A DNA stretch of 64,000 nucleotides from Rhodoferax_B sp049316285 (GCF_049316285.1 NZ_JBMOXA010000017.1:1-64000), one strand, 5' to 3'; positions 25,536-34,640 are shown, numbered from the stretch's first letter. Notes: generated by a model from the letters alone, not told the origin. A program made the numbers and translations.

Positions 25536-26167
25536 TAAATCTCCCTCCGGCTGGCCAGCGCGTTGATGGCCGCCACAGTGATGGCCGAGCCGCCCAGCCG
25601 CCCTTGCACCACCATAGCGGGCACCGGGGGCGCGGCCCACAGCGCGGCCTTGGATTCCACCGCACCCACAAAACCGACCGGGCAGCCGATGATGGCCGCC
25701 GGGCGTGGGCAGTTGGGGTCTTGCAGCATGTTCAGCAGATGGAACAGGGCCGTGGGTGCATTGCCTATCGCCACCACGGCACCTGCCAAATGCGGGCGCC
25801 ACAACTCCAGCGCGGCGGCGCTGCGCGTGTTGCCCATGCTTTTGGCGAGCGCCGGCACGGCCTCGTTTTGCAAAGTGCAGATGACCTGGTTTTGCGCGGG
25901 CAGGCGTGTGCGGGTGATGCCTTCGCTCACCATGCGCACATCACACAGGATGGGCGCACCGGCTTCGAGCGCGGCGCGCGTGGCCTCGGCCATGCCGGGG
26001 CTGAAGTGCACATGGGCTTCCAGCCCCACCATGCCGGTGGCGTGCACCATGCGCACCACCGCAGCTTCTTCAACGGGGGTAAAACGTGCCAGGTCCGCTT
26101 CAGCGCGGATGATGGCAAACGATTGGCGGTAGATGGCAGAGCCATCGGTTTCATATTCGTGGCGCAT
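25535..26167 (-). CDS. cobH: Precorrin-8X methylmutase
   Basis: 210-aa CobH/CbiC. 'AIYRQSFAIIRAEADL', 'VVRMVHATGM' with the catalytic His at about residue 42, 'ILCDVRMVSEGI', and 'IIGCPVGFVGAVESKAAL' are conserved. It moves the C11 methyl to C12, giving hydrogenobyrinate. It overlaps the end of cobG by 17 bases; ATG 26167 gives MRHEYETDGSAIY, the usual start. Confidence 0.95.
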   Translation of the reverse strand: MRHEYETDGSAIYRQSFAIIRAEADLARFTPVEEAAVVRMVHATGMVGLEAHVHFSPGMAEATRAALEAGAPILCDVRMVSEGITRTRLPAQNQVICTLQNEAVPALAKSMGNTRSAAALELWRPHLAGAVVAIGNAPTALFHLLNMLQDPNCPRPAAIIGCPVGFVGAVESKAALWAAPPVPAMVVQGRLGGSAITVAAINALASRREI

Positions 26168-27350
26168 GCGACAAGTGTTGGAGATGAGAGGCCACCGCCG
26201 CAGCATCGAGTGCGCGCCAGGTGGGCGCAGATGCGGCGGTGCCGTGGGGAATGAGGTTAAAGCCAGTGGCCGTGGCCACCAGCGTGAGGGTGGCGCCGGG
26301 GTGCGCGCAGCCCTTGCTGCAGCCCGACACGTGCAGCACCTGGCCGTGTGGCACCAGCGCGGCCCAGTCGCGTGCGAACACGCGTGTGGCGCCAGCAGCC
26401 TGGCTGCAGCCCGGCGCGCCGGTGCAGGCGGCCACGCGCAGGCGTGCGTCGTTGTCTTGGGTGATCAGGCCATCGAGCGCGGGCAGTTGTGGCAGACCTT
26501 CAATCAACAGGCTGCGCCAGGGCGTGATGCGTAGCGGCCCTAACGCGCCCAGAGCGGCCAGGGTTTCTGCAGGCAACTGGCCGAACTCAAAACCCACGAC
26601 GCAGCCTTGTGGCACCAGGCCCAAGGGTGGCGCTGTGGGTGTGAGGTTGCGGCGCGGCACGGTGCTGAAGCGTGGCGGCAATGTGCTGTTGGTGAGCAGC
26701 GCTGCCATGCGGCCACGCCCCGCTTGTACACCGCCGGCATCGACAAACCAGTGCGTGAGTTCGAGGGCCAACGGCAGCACTTCATCGGGTGTGGCTGGCG
26801 CGCCGTGTGGGCTGCCGTCGGCACACACCAGGTAGCCGCTGGCGCTGCGCTCGATGCGGATGTCGGCCGAACACGCGCGCAGCACCGGGCTTTCGCCACA
26901 GTCCAACGCAAAACCAAACTTGCTGGGCAGTGTGGGGGCATGGGGTGATGCCAGGGCCGCCGTCAGCGCTTGGGCCAGGTCGGTCGTGCCGTCGCCCGCT
27001 TGCCAAAACGGCGTGACGAGTAAGTTGCGGCGCGCTTCGGCATCCAGGCTGGTGTCGACCAGTTGCAGGGCCTGTAATTCACGCATCAGCGCCGGGTGGT
27101 CGGCGGTGGCCACGCCGCGCAACTGGATGTTGGCGCGGCTGGTCAAGTCGAGCACGGGCCAGGCGTATTGGCTGGCGAGTTGTGCAATGCCTTGGGCTTG
27201 TGCCGAGGTCAAGCGCCCGCCCGGTGGCCGTATGCGCACCACCAGCCCATCACCCGAAGGCATGGGGCGCAACGCGCCAGGGCACCAGCCGTAGACCTGG
27301 GGCTGCGTCGTGGCGGTGTTGGCGGTGTGGTTTTGGGGGGCGGTGTTCAT
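26151..27350 (-). CDS. cobG: Precorrin-3B synthase (Fe-S/sirohaem-like monooxygenase)
   Basis: 399-aa CobG, built like nitrite/sulfite reductases: ferredoxin-like half 'GLVVRIRPPGGRLTSAQAQGI' region, 'LDLTSRANIQLRG', and near the C-terminus the cluster cysteines CTGAPGC and CSKGC. It uses O2 to make the hydroxylated gamma-lactone precorrin-3B, and so marks the aerobic pathway. The N-terminus has a Thr/Gln-rich leader of about 20 residues. It lies 7 bases downstream of the VWA gene. Confidence 0.93.
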   Translation of the reverse strand: MNTAPQNHTANTATTQPQVYGWCPGALRPMPSGDGLVVRIRPPGGRLTSAQAQGIAQLASQYAWPVLDLTSRANIQLRGVATADHPALMRELQALQLVDTSLDAEARRNLLVTPFWQAGDGTTDLAQALTAALASPHAPTLPSKFGFALDCGESPVLRACSADIRIERSASGYLVCADGSPHGAPATPDEVLPLALELTHWFVDAGGVQAGRGRMAALLTNSTLPPRFSTVPRRNLTPTAPPLGLVPQGCVVGFEFGQLPAETLAALGALGPLRITPWRSLLIEGLPQLPALDGLITQDNDARLRVAACTGAPGCSQAAGATRVFARDWAALVPHGQVLHVSGCSKGCAHPGATLTLVATATGFNLIPHGTAASAPTWRALDAAAVASHLQHLSHAPRI

Positions 27351-27357
27351 CGGTGGC

Positions 27358-28026
27358 TCAATGCCCTTCAGCGTGGTGGCCGTGGTGGCGGTAGTGAGCG
27401 CCCCAGGCTTGCGCCAGTTGGGCCGCGCGGGCCAGTGGCAAGCGGGCGGCTTCAAAGTCGATCACACCAATCGCATCGGCCGAGGCCGGACGTGCGGGGG
27501 CTTCGCGGCAGCGGCCGTCGGTCAGCAGCCACAGCAGGCGACGGCTGGCGCGGCTGCGGCGCAGCAGTTGTTCTGCAGAGGCAAGGCCCTGGCGCAAAGG
27601 TGTGCCGCCGCCGCCGCCAATGGGCTTGACCCAGGCGTCGTTCCACAGCGCTGCGCGGCGCGGCGCCAGTTGCATGTGCACACCTGTGCCCGAAAAACAC
27701 AACAAGGCCACGTGATGGCGCCCACGGTAGGCTTCTTCCATCATGGCCAACAGCAAACCCTTGGCGCGGGCCAGTGCGCCGCCGATGCGCATGGAGGCTG
27801 AGCAGTCGAGCAGAAAGCAATGCAACTCGCTGTTCACCGGCGTGGCGGGGTGGTGCCGCAGATGTTCCGCGCGCAAAGCTGCGGCGCCGCGTGCCGACAA
27901 GCTGCGCGGCCAATCGATGGGTGTGGCTGGGCGCAACGCCGCCGAGGCACGTGCTGCCTTGAGCGTGCGCCGCAACGGCGTACCGCTGAGCCCTCCATCG
28001 CGCTGGCGATTGCCAGCATCTGCCAC
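27358..28026 (-). CDS. VWA-domain protein, ChlD/CobT-like chelatase partner
   Basis: About 222 aa with a von Willebrand A fold. The MIDAS motif 'LLDCSASM' (D-x-S-x-S) is followed by 'LLAMMEEAYRGRHHVALLCFSG', 'PIGGGGGTPLRQGL' and 'LWLLTDGRC'. This is the shape of the C-terminal half of ChlD/BchD and CobT. Placed between a ChlI-like ATPase and cobG, it is inferred to be the metal-sensing or adaptor subunit of the cobalt chelatase. The C-terminus is His-rich (HYRHHGHH). There is no ATG before the domain unless at 28140, inside the ATPase gene; GTG 28026, inside an inverted repeat, is the best local start. Confidence 0.82.
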   Translation of the reverse strand: MADAGNRQRDGGLSGTPLRRTLKAARASAALRPATPIDWPRSLSARGAAALRAEHLRHHPATPVNSELHCFLLDCSASMRIGGALARAKGLLLAMMEEAYRGRHHVALLCFSGTGVHMQLAPRRAALWNDAWVKPIGGGGGTPLRQGLASAEQLLRRSRASRRLLWLLTDGRCREAPARPASADAIGVIDFEAARLPLARAAQLAQAWGAHYRHHGHHAEGH

Positions 28027-28040
28027 CGATGGAGGGCTCA
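27987..28040. repeat. Perfect 14-bp inverted repeat at the ATPase/VWA gene junction
   Basis: TGAGCCCTCCATCG (27987-28000) and its exact complement (28027-28040) enclose 26 bases that hold a second stem GCTGGC/GCCAGC (28002-28007, 28012-28017). The right arm includes the stop codon of the ATPase gene and abuts the putative GTG start of the VWA gene; the left arm is in VWA codons. Confidence 0.9.
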
Positions 28041-29129
28041 GGCTTTTTTTGCCGTGGCCCGCTCGGTGAGGGTGGACAACAGGGGCCGCAGCGGTTTGAT
28101 GCGTTCCGTGCCGGTGGGCTCGGCGGGCATGGCGCCCCATGCGCCTTCTCCGCGATCTGCGCCCTTTTCGGCGCGATGGTCTTGGGGCGAACTCTGGTTG
28201 CTGTTGCTGGTGCTGTTGTTGCTGGGGCTTTGTGTGGCAGGGTTGTGTGCTGCTTCTGGATGGCGCCGGTGCGCCAACACCAGTTCTGCCACACGGTGCA
28301 CATGGGTGGCGGCCACGGCTTCGGCGTCCTCCAGCGCGGCCAGCGCGCGGGCGGCGCGCAGCATCACCAGGTCAGCACGCAAACCATCGACCAGCGCGGC
28401 GATACACAGGTCGCTGACGAGGGTGTGTATGGCATCACTCACCGGTAATACAAGTGCATCGTTGAGGCGTGCACGGGCCGTGTTAAAGCGCGCTTGTTGC
28501 TCGGCTTGTGCGGCGGCGTAGCGTGCGCGAAACGCCACCGGGTCGGCATCAAAACTCAGCCGTGCGCGCACCACGGCCTGGCGTTGTGCGGGCTCGCTAA
28601 GGTTGTGCAGCCGTACCGACAGACCAAAGCGGTCGAGCAACTGCGGGCGCAACTCACCTTCCTCCGCATTCATGGTGCCTATGAGCACAAAGCGCGCGGC
28701 GTGGGCTTGCGAGATGCCGTCGCGTTCGACCACGTTGACGCCGCTGGCAGCCGCATCCAGCAGCGTATCGACCAGGCCGTCTTGCAGAAGGTTGACTTCA
28801 TCGACATACAACACACCACCGTGTGCGCGCGCCAGCAGGCCGGGCGCAAACTGCACCGCATGGCCGCCAAGTGCGGCGGCGAGATCCAGCGTGCCGGCGA
28901 GTTGCTCCAGGCTGGCGCTCAGAGGCAGCGTGACGAAGGGCGCATCGCCCAGCAACTCGGCCAGCGCGCGGGCGGCGGTGGACTTGGCCGTGCCGCGCGG
29001 GCCTTCGATCAACACGCCGCCCAGGGCGGGGTCGGCGGCGGCCAGCAGCAGGGCTTGGCTCAACGCTGGCTGGCCGGCGATGGCGCAGAACGGGAACAGC
29101 GGCGGCAGGCTGATAGGGGTGGTTGTCAT
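28038..29129 (-). CDS. ChlI/BchI-like AAA+ ATPase of the cobaltochelatase
   Basis: 363-aa AAA+ protein. Walker A GPRGTAKST (43-51), Walker B 'GGVLYVDEVNLL' (Asp110-Glu111), sensor 'IGTMNAEEGELRPQLLDRFGL' region. This is the magnesium-chelatase I-subunit family, often annotated as putative cobaltochelatase ATPase when next to cobN. The last 70 residues are a Ser/Asn-rich linker and charged tail in place of a ChlD-like half. With the VWA protein it stands in for CobS/CobT, the classical aerobic partners, neither of which is in the window. 2 bases downstream of cobN. Confidence 0.9.
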   Translation of the reverse strand: MTTTPISLPPLFPFCAIAGQPALSQALLLAAADPALGGVLIEGPRGTAKSTAARALAELLGDAPFVTLPLSASLEQLAGTLDLAAALGGHAVQFAPGLLARAHGGVLYVDEVNLLQDGLVDTLLDAAASGVNVVERDGISQAHAARFVLIGTMNAEEGELRPQLLDRFGLSVRLHNLSEPAQRQAVVRARLSFDADPVAFRARYAAAQAEQQARFNTARARLNDALVLPVSDAIHTLVSDLCIAALVDGLRADLVMLRAARALAALEDAEAVAATHVHRVAELVLAHRRHPEAAHNPATQSPSNNSTSNSNQSSPQDHRAEKGADRGEGAWGAMPAEPTGTERIKPLRPLLSTLTERATAKKA

Positions 29130-29131
29130 GT

Positions 29132-32100
29132 CTAAGTTCCTTCGAGTTGTTGCTCGTGGTCTAGCAGCAGGTCTTCCAGTTGAGAGCGGTAGTCGCCGGG
29201 CTCTTGCCACAGGCCACGCGCCATGGCTTCGAGCAGGCGGTTCAGCATGTCCTGCAAGGCGCGTGGGTTGTGCTGTTGCACAAAGGCGCGGGTGTGCTCG
29301 TCCAGCACATAGGCGTCGGCCACCATGGCGTATTGGTGGTCGCCGACCACGCGGGCCGTGGCATCAAAGCCAAACAGGTAGTCCACGGTGTCGGCCATCT
29401 CAAACGCGCCTTTGTAGCCGTGGCGTTTCACGCCCGCTATCCATTTGGGGTTGACCACACGGCTGCGCACCACGCGTGCAATTTCTTCTTTCAGCGTGCG
29501 GATGCGCGGTGCCGCCGGGTTGCCGTGATCGCCGTGGTACAGCGCCGGTTGGCGTCCGCTCAGGTGGCGCACGGCGGCGGCCATGCCGCCCTGGAATTGG
29601 TAGTAGTCGTTGGAGTCCAGCAGGTCGTGTTCGCAGCTGTCCTGGTTTTGTGCGACCGCGTCCATCCCTTGCAGGCGGCGGGTCAACGCGCCTTGGGCCG
29701 GCACGCCATCGCTGCCACTGCCGTAGGCATAGGAGCCCGCGCCCACATAGGCGCTGCTCAGGTCGGCATCGTCTTGCCACTGGCCGCTTTGGAACAAGGC
29801 GTGCAGGCCAGTGCCGTAGTGACCGGGTGCCGAGCCGAAGACACGCCAGCCGGCCTGGGTGCGGGCGGTCGCGGCGTCCAGCCCTGCGGCCTGCAGCGCC
29901 TGCGCCTCACGCAGAATGCGTGCGCGAATCGGGTTGTCGTGGGCGTCTTCATCTTCTTGCGCGGCCACGGCTTGCACGGCGGCATCGAACATGTGCACGG
30001 CGCTGGGAAAGGCATCACGAAAGAAGCCGGAGATGCGCAGCGTCACGTCTATGCGCGGGCGGTGTATGCCGACGATGGGCAGCACTTCAAAGTCGACCAC
30101 ACGTTGGCTGCCGGCCGCCCACTTGGGGCGCACACCAATCAACGCAAAGGCTTGCGCCAGGTCGTCGCCGCCGGTGCGCATGGTCGAGGTGCCCCAGACC
30201 GACAGGCCTATGGACTGTGGGTAGTCGCCATGGTCTTGCAGATGCCGCTCCACCAGGCGTTCGGCCGACTTCATGCCCAGCGACCAGGCCGTGGGCGTGG
30301 GGATGGCGCGTGTGTCTATGGTGTAGAAATTGCGCCCCGTGGGCAGCACATCGGGCCGCCCGCGCGACGGTGAACCGCTGGGGCCTGGGGGCACAAAACG
30401 GCCGTCCAGGGCGTTCACCAAATGCTGCAACTCGTCATGGCCGCAGGTATCGAGCGCGGGCGCCAGGGTGGTGTGTACACGGGCTAACACGGCCTGGGTG
30501 GCCGGCAGATCCAACGTAGATGCGTCGTTTGCTACAAGCTGCTGTGCCAACAGCTCCAGCCGCTCGCGTGTATCGCCGTGGTGGCGCCAGGGGCTGTCGC
30601 TCACGGCTTGCAGCAGCGCGGGGCGCGGGCCAGTCCACGGCGTGGCGGGTGTTATGTCCAGCGGGTTGAATGTGGTGTCCCCCAGCAGATCGGAGGCCAG
30701 CGCGCTCAACAGGCTGGTGTTGGCGCCTTGGCCGTCGCCAGAGGGGTAACGCGCCAGCGCCACCAGGGTGTCGCGCCGTTGCTCACCTTGCGGCGAGCAA
30801 CCGAAGATGTGCAGGCCGTCGCGAATCTGCGCTTCCTTCAGCTCGCACAGGTAGGCATCGACACGCGCCAGAATGCTGTCGTCGTCGGCTTCCAGCGCTG
30901 ACACCGGCAGGTCGATTTCTTCGGCCAGGCGTTGCTGGCGTACGGTTGTGAGAATCTGGCTGCGCAGCAGCTTGGCGCGGCGGCCGTCGACCAGGATGGC
31001 GTCGTAGTACTCGTCCACCAGGCGTTCCAGGTCTTGCATGGGGCCGTGGTTTTCGGCGCGTGTGAGCGGTGGCATCAGGTGGTCGATGATGACCGCCTGG
31101 GTGCGGCGTTTGGCCTGTGCGCCTTCGCCGGGGTCGTTGACGATGAAGGGGTAGATGTTGGGCAGCGGGCCGAGCACGGCATCCGGCCAGCAACTGGCCG
31201 ACAGCGCCAGGCTTTTGCCGGGCAGCCATTCGAGGTTGCCGTGTTTGCCCACGTGCACCACGGCGTTTATCGCAAACACATCGCGCAGCCAGAAGTAGAA
31301 CGCCAGGTAGTGGTGTGGCGGCACCTGCTCGGCGTCGTGGTAACTGGCGTAGTCGGCCACGCCGTCTACCCTATGGTTGCGCGCGGGTTGAATGCCGACA
31401 AACACCTGGCCCAAACGCAGGCCAGCAATCATGAAGCGGCCCTGGCGCAGCATAGGGTCTTGTGCGGGCGCGCCCCAGCGGGCCGTGATGGCGGCCGCCA
31501 TGCCTTCGGGCAGGGCGGCTAAACGCTGTTCGTAGTCGCCCAGGGCATAACTTTGGAAGGCCGGGCGGGCGGGCCATTGCAGCGGGTCGTTGGCCACGCC
31601 TTGCTGCAGGGCATGCATCAAAGCATCAGCATCGGCCGGCATCTGGTCTGCGCTGCCGGTGTGGTAGCCCTGGGCCGTCAGGCGCTGCAGTATGGCCATC
31701 ACCGAGGCCGGGGTGTCCAGCCCCACGCCGCTGCCAATACGGCCCTCGCTGCCGGGGTAGTTGGCCAGCACCAGCGCAATACGTTTGGTGCTGGCGGGCA
31801 AGCTGCGCAGGTGGCACCACTGGCGCGCCAGCGCGGCGACGAAGCTTATGCGGTCGGGCTCGGGCTGATAACGCACCACGTCGGTTTGTGTCAGCTCGCT
31901 GCGGTAGGCCAGGCCTTTGAAACTGATGGCGCGGGTGACGATGCGGCCATCCATTTCGGGCAGCACGATTTGCATGGCGATGTCGCGCGGCAGCAGGCCT
32001 TGGCTGTCGGCCAGCCAGTCCTCACGGTTGCCACCGCTGACAATGACCTGTAGCACCGGCGCGTCACCCACCAGCGCAGCTTGCGCCTGGCCATCGATGG

Positions 32101-32956
32101 ATTCGTGCGCACCCAGCGCCGCAAACGCGGTGGTGTTCAGCACCAGTTGGACCTGGTGCTCGGTGCACAGGCCACGCAGAGCGGCCAGGCACATGGGGTC
32201 TTTTAATGAATCCAGCGCCACGGGCAGGGCGTTGAGTCCCTGTGCGCGCAGGGCCTGGGCCAGGGCATCAAACACCGCCGTGTTGCCGGCCTGCAGGTGT
32301 GAGCGGTAGAACACGATGGCTACCGTTTGCGCATGCTTTAGCCAACCGGCGCGCACGTCTTCCATGGTGGCGACATCGTGCGCGCTGGCCAGGCCCCACG
32401 GCGCATACAAGGCCACGGGCGGCAGCAGGCGGGGTGGCAGTGGTGCCGCGCCGTGGTCCAGTCCGTGGAAGGCCAGCGCACGCAGAAACTGCTGCGCATT
32501 GCCGCTGCCGCCGGCGCGCAGGTATTGCCACAGCTGGCGGCACACGGCGCGCGGCAGGGTGCTGTGCGCCAGCAGGGTTTCGTCTTCTTGCAGGTCACCC
32601 GAAAACATCGCCAGGCGCTGGCCCTGGCGGCGCGCCAGGTTGCTGATTTCCTGGATGCCGTAAGGCCAGGCCGAGTCACCACCCAGATGGTCGACCACCA
32701 CCACTTTGGCGTGGCGCAACACCTGGTCGATGTAGAGATCGAGTGATGCAGGCTGGCGCAGATAGGCCAGATTGGCCAGGCGCAGCGTGGGGTAGGCGGA
32801 CGTGTTCGCGGTGACGGTTTCCAGCGCCGAGGCCAGCAGCGACAACTTGGTGTCGGCCGAACTCAGCACCACAATTTCGGCCGGCGTCTGGTCGAGTTGC
32901 GCGACCACACCGTCGTCTTCGACAAAGCCACCAGGGCGCGTGCTGAGCAAGTGCAT
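29132..32956 (-). CDS. cobN: Cobaltochelatase large subunit
   Basis: 1274 aa, normal for CobN/BchH-type chelatase subunits. Conserved blocks: 'NYPGSEGRIGSGVGLDTPAS' region, 'VVHVGKHGNLEWLPGKSLAL' (central substrate region), 'NIYPFIVNDPGEGAQAKRR' region, 'SLGMKSAERLVERHL', and 'NPKWIAGVKRHGYKGAFEM' near the C-terminus. It inserts Co2+ into hydrogenobyrinate a,c-diamide using ATP. Cytoplasmic. Second gene of the operon, 48 bases after cobW. Confidence 0.96.
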   Translation of the reverse strand: MHLLSTRPGGFVEDDGVVAQLDQTPAEIVVLSSADTKLSLLASALETVTANTSAYPTLRLANLAYLRQPASLDLYIDQVLRHAKVVVVDHLGGDSAWPYGIQEISNLARRQGQRLAMFSGDLQEDETLLAHSTLPRAVCRQLWQYLRAGGSGNAQQFLRALAFHGLDHGAAPLPPRLLPPVALYAPWGLASAHDVATMEDVRAGWLKHAQTVAIVFYRSHLQAGNTAVFDALAQALRAQGLNALPVALDSLKDPMCLAALRGLCTEHQVQLVLNTTAFAALGAHESIDGQAQAALVGDAPVLQVIVSGGNREDWLADSQGLLPRDIAMQIVLPEMDGRIVTRAISFKGLAYRSELTQTDVVRYQPEPDRISFVAALARQWCHLRSLPASTKRIALVLANYPGSEGRIGSGVGLDTPASVMAILQRLTAQGYHTGSADQMPADADALMHALQQGVANDPLQWPARPAFQSYALGDYEQRLAALPEGMAAAITARWGAPAQDPMLRQGRFMIAGLRLGQVFVGIQPARNHRVDGVADYASYHDAEQVPPHHYLAFYFWLRDVFAINAVVHVGKHGNLEWLPGKSLALSASCWPDAVLGPLPNIYPFIVNDPGEGAQAKRRTQAVIIDHLMPPLTRAENHGPMQDLERLVDEYYDAILVDGRRAKLLRSQILTTVRQQRLAEEIDLPVSALEADDDSILARVDAYLCELKEAQIRDGLHIFGCSPQGEQRRDTLVALARYPSGDGQGANTSLLSALASDLLGDTTFNPLDITPATPWTGPRPALLQAVSDSPWRHHGDTRERLELLAQQLVANDASTLDLPATQAVLARVHTTLAPALDTCGHDELQHLVNALDGRFVPPGPSGSPSRGRPDVLPTGRNFYTIDTRAIPTPTAWSLGMKSAERLVERHLQDHGDYPQSIGLSVWGTSTMRTGGDDLAQAFALIGVRPKWAAGSQRVVDFEVLPIVGIHRPRIDVTLRISGFFRDAFPSAVHMFDAAVQAVAAQEDEDAHDNPIRARILREAQALQAAGLDAATARTQAGWRVFGSAPGHYGTGLHALFQSGQWQDDADLSSAYVGAGSYAYGSGSDGVPAQGALTRRLQGMDAVAQNQDSCEHDLLDSNDYYQFQGGMAAAVRHLSGRQPALYHGDHGNPAAPRIRTLKEEIARVVRSRVVNPKWIAGVKRHGYKGAFEMADTVDYLFGFDATARVVGDHQYAMVADAYVLDEHTRAFVQQHNPRALQDMLNRLLEAMARGLWQEPGDYRSQLEDLLLDHEQQLEGT

Positions 32957-33004
32957 GGGGTGGCTTTGTGAGGCGGTAGACGGCGGTTGACTTCAGCCTG
33001 CGGA

Positions 33005-34069
33005 TTAAGCCGCAGCGCCTTCAATCACGGCGTTGTTGAGCGCGGCGCGCAGGGCGGCCTCGTCCAGATCGGCACCAATGAACACCAGCTCGGTGCGTTG
33101 CACTTCAGCGGTGTTCCAACGACGGTCGAAATGTTGGTCGAAGCGGCGGCCCACGCCTTGCACCAGCAGGCGCATGGGCTTGCCGGGAATCGCCGCGAAG
33201 CCTTTGATGCGGTAGATGGTTTGCTGTGCCACCAGTTGCTCCAGCTGGGCCAGCAGGCGGTCGCGGTCCACCTGCGGCAGCTTCACCACCACCGAGTCGA
33301 AGTCGTCATGGTCGTGGTCTTCCTCGTGGTCGTGGTGGCTTTGGCGCAGGTTTATGGTGGTCTCGGCGGCGCGGCCTTGGCCCAGCAGCAGGGCCAGCGG
33401 CAAGCGGCCTTCGGTGGCGCTGACGATCTTCACCTCGGCCGGAATCTCGCCGCGGATCAGTGCTTCCACGCTGTTGCGTGCCGCGTCATCCATTAGATCG
33501 GTTTTGTTGAGGACCACCAGGTCGGCGGCCGACAACTGGTCTTCAAACAACTCGTGTAATGGCGAGTCGTGGTCTAGGTTGGGGTCGGCGCGGCGCTGTG
33601 CGTCCACGGCCACCGGGTTCTCGGCAAACTGGCCGCTGGCGGCGGCGGGGCCATCGACCACGGTGACCACCGAGTCCACGGTGAAGACGTTGGCAATGCC
33701 TGGCCATTGGAAGGCCTGTACCAGCGGCTTGGGCAAGGCCAGGCCCGAGGTTTCGATCAGCACGGCGTCTATGCGGTCGCGCATCTCGGCCAGTTTTTGC
33801 ATCACCGGGAAGAATTCTTCCTGCACCGTGCAGCACATACAACCGTTGGCCAGCTCGTACAGCGTGCCATCGGTGGCGTTGCCTTCGTCGTCGCAGCCAA
33901 TGCCGCAGCCGCGCAGGATTTCACCGTCTATGCCCAACTCGCCAAACTCGTTGACGATGACGGCGATGCGCAGCCCGCCCGCGTTCTGCAGAATGTGGCG
34001 CAGCAGCGTGGTTTTGCCGCTGCCCAGAAAGCCAGTGACGATGGTGGCGGGGATTTTGGTGGTTTGCAT
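33005..34069 (-). CDS. cobW: CobW GTP-dependent metal chaperone
   Basis: 354-aa G3E GTPase. Walker A GFLGSGKT (13-20), the metal-binding CMCC motif (77-80), 'ETSGLALP', 'LNKTDLMD', and a His/Asp-rich loop 'SHHDHEEDHDHDDFD' before the C-terminal CobW_C domain. It is taken to deliver Co2+ to CobN. First full gene of the cobalamin operon. The ribosome site GAAGGA overlaps the stop codon of a possible 26-codon leader ORF. Confidence 0.95.
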   Translation of the reverse strand: MQTTKIPATIVTGFLGSGKTTLLRHILQNAGGLRIAVIVNEFGELGIDGEILRGCGIGCDDEGNATDGTLYELANGCMCCTVQEEFFPVMQKLAEMRDRIDAVLIETSGLALPKPLVQAFQWPGIANVFTVDSVVTVVDGPAAASGQFAENPVAVDAQRRADPNLDHDSPLHELFEDQLSAADLVVLNKTDLMDDAARNSVEALIRGEIPAEVKIVSATEGRLPLALLLGQGRAAETTINLRQSHHDHEEDHDHDDFDSVVVKLPQVDRDRLLAQLEQLVAQQTIYRIKGFAAIPGKPMRLLVQGVGRRFDQHFDRRWNTAEVQRTELVFIGADLDEAALRAALNNAVIEGAAA

Positions 34070-34082
34070 GGTGCTTGGTCCT

Positions 34083-34163
34083 TCAGGTTTGGGGCGCGCG
34101 CAGATGAAATGCTGGGCCGTTGCGGCTTAGCCTGGGTAGATCGCACATGGGGTGTTTGGACAT
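34083..34163 (-). CDS. Possible 26-aa leader ORF between cobalamin riboswitch and cobW
   Basis: An ATG with a strong GAAGGAG site seven bases upstream (34171-34177) opens a 26-codon frame with a Pro/Arg/His-containing product that starts MSKHPMCDLPRL. It stops 13 bases before the cobW ATG, and the cobW ribosome site begins inside its TGA. It may be a leader peptide used for translational coupling or a small protein. It does not match any family I know. The alternative is that the ribosome-site sequence is chance. Confidence 0.45.
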   Translation of the reverse strand: MSKHPMCDLPRLSRNGPAFHLRAPQT

Positions 34164-34304
34164 TCCAAAGCTCCTTCAACGGCCCGCGTCCCCGCAGGCA
34201 TGACTGAAATGGAAGCTGAAGAAGGGGCAGAGGTCGGGGCGCCCGGTTCAGCGCTAAGGGCTGATGGGCATCCTGGCTCGCGCAATCCCGCAGCGTCCGA
34301 AGGC

Positions 34305-34560
34305 AGTTCCAGGCCGGTATCCGGGCTCGCGGAGCGTTTGAATGCATGCTGCTTTCAAACCAGAACCCTTGCCTTCCCACGCGTGAGCGCAGTGGCTGCC
34401 AGCCTGAGAGGCATGGCGTAAGGGTTCCCAAATCCGCTGACCGTTGCGGGGGCAGCGCAGGAGTGTCACGTCGTTAAACCCTGTTGGGCCGACGCGGGTC
34501 ACCTGCTTCCCGTTTAACCTCGCCGCCGCGTGCGGCATGGAGGCACCTGTGAACCGTGCC
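34305..34560 (-). promoter_or_regulatory. Cobalamin riboswitch
   Basis: Read on the - strand the segment shows the class order: GGTGCC (34542-34547 region), GGGAAGCAGGTG, the highly conserved GCTGCCCCCGCAACGGT (about 34440-34456), AGCCACTGCG (B12 box, about 34385-34394), GTGGGAAGG, and GAGCCCGGATACCGGCC (34312-34328). It lies 240 bases upstream of cobW and should switch off the cobalamin and cobalt uptake operon when adenosylcobalamin is plentiful. No clear intrinsic terminator was seen in the following 140 bases, so control of translation is likely. Confidence 0.93.
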
Positions 34561-34640
34561 AAGCCGCCGATGAAATCGCGCCGACTTGGCAGCAGGATTA
34601 TATGAAGGCGGGGGCGGCGTTGCCGTGGCGGGCCACAAAT

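Noticed and set aside
27987..28040. Inverted repeat as insertion-sequence ends
   Set aside because: The enclosed 26 bases cannot hold a transposase, and flanking reading frames continue intact.
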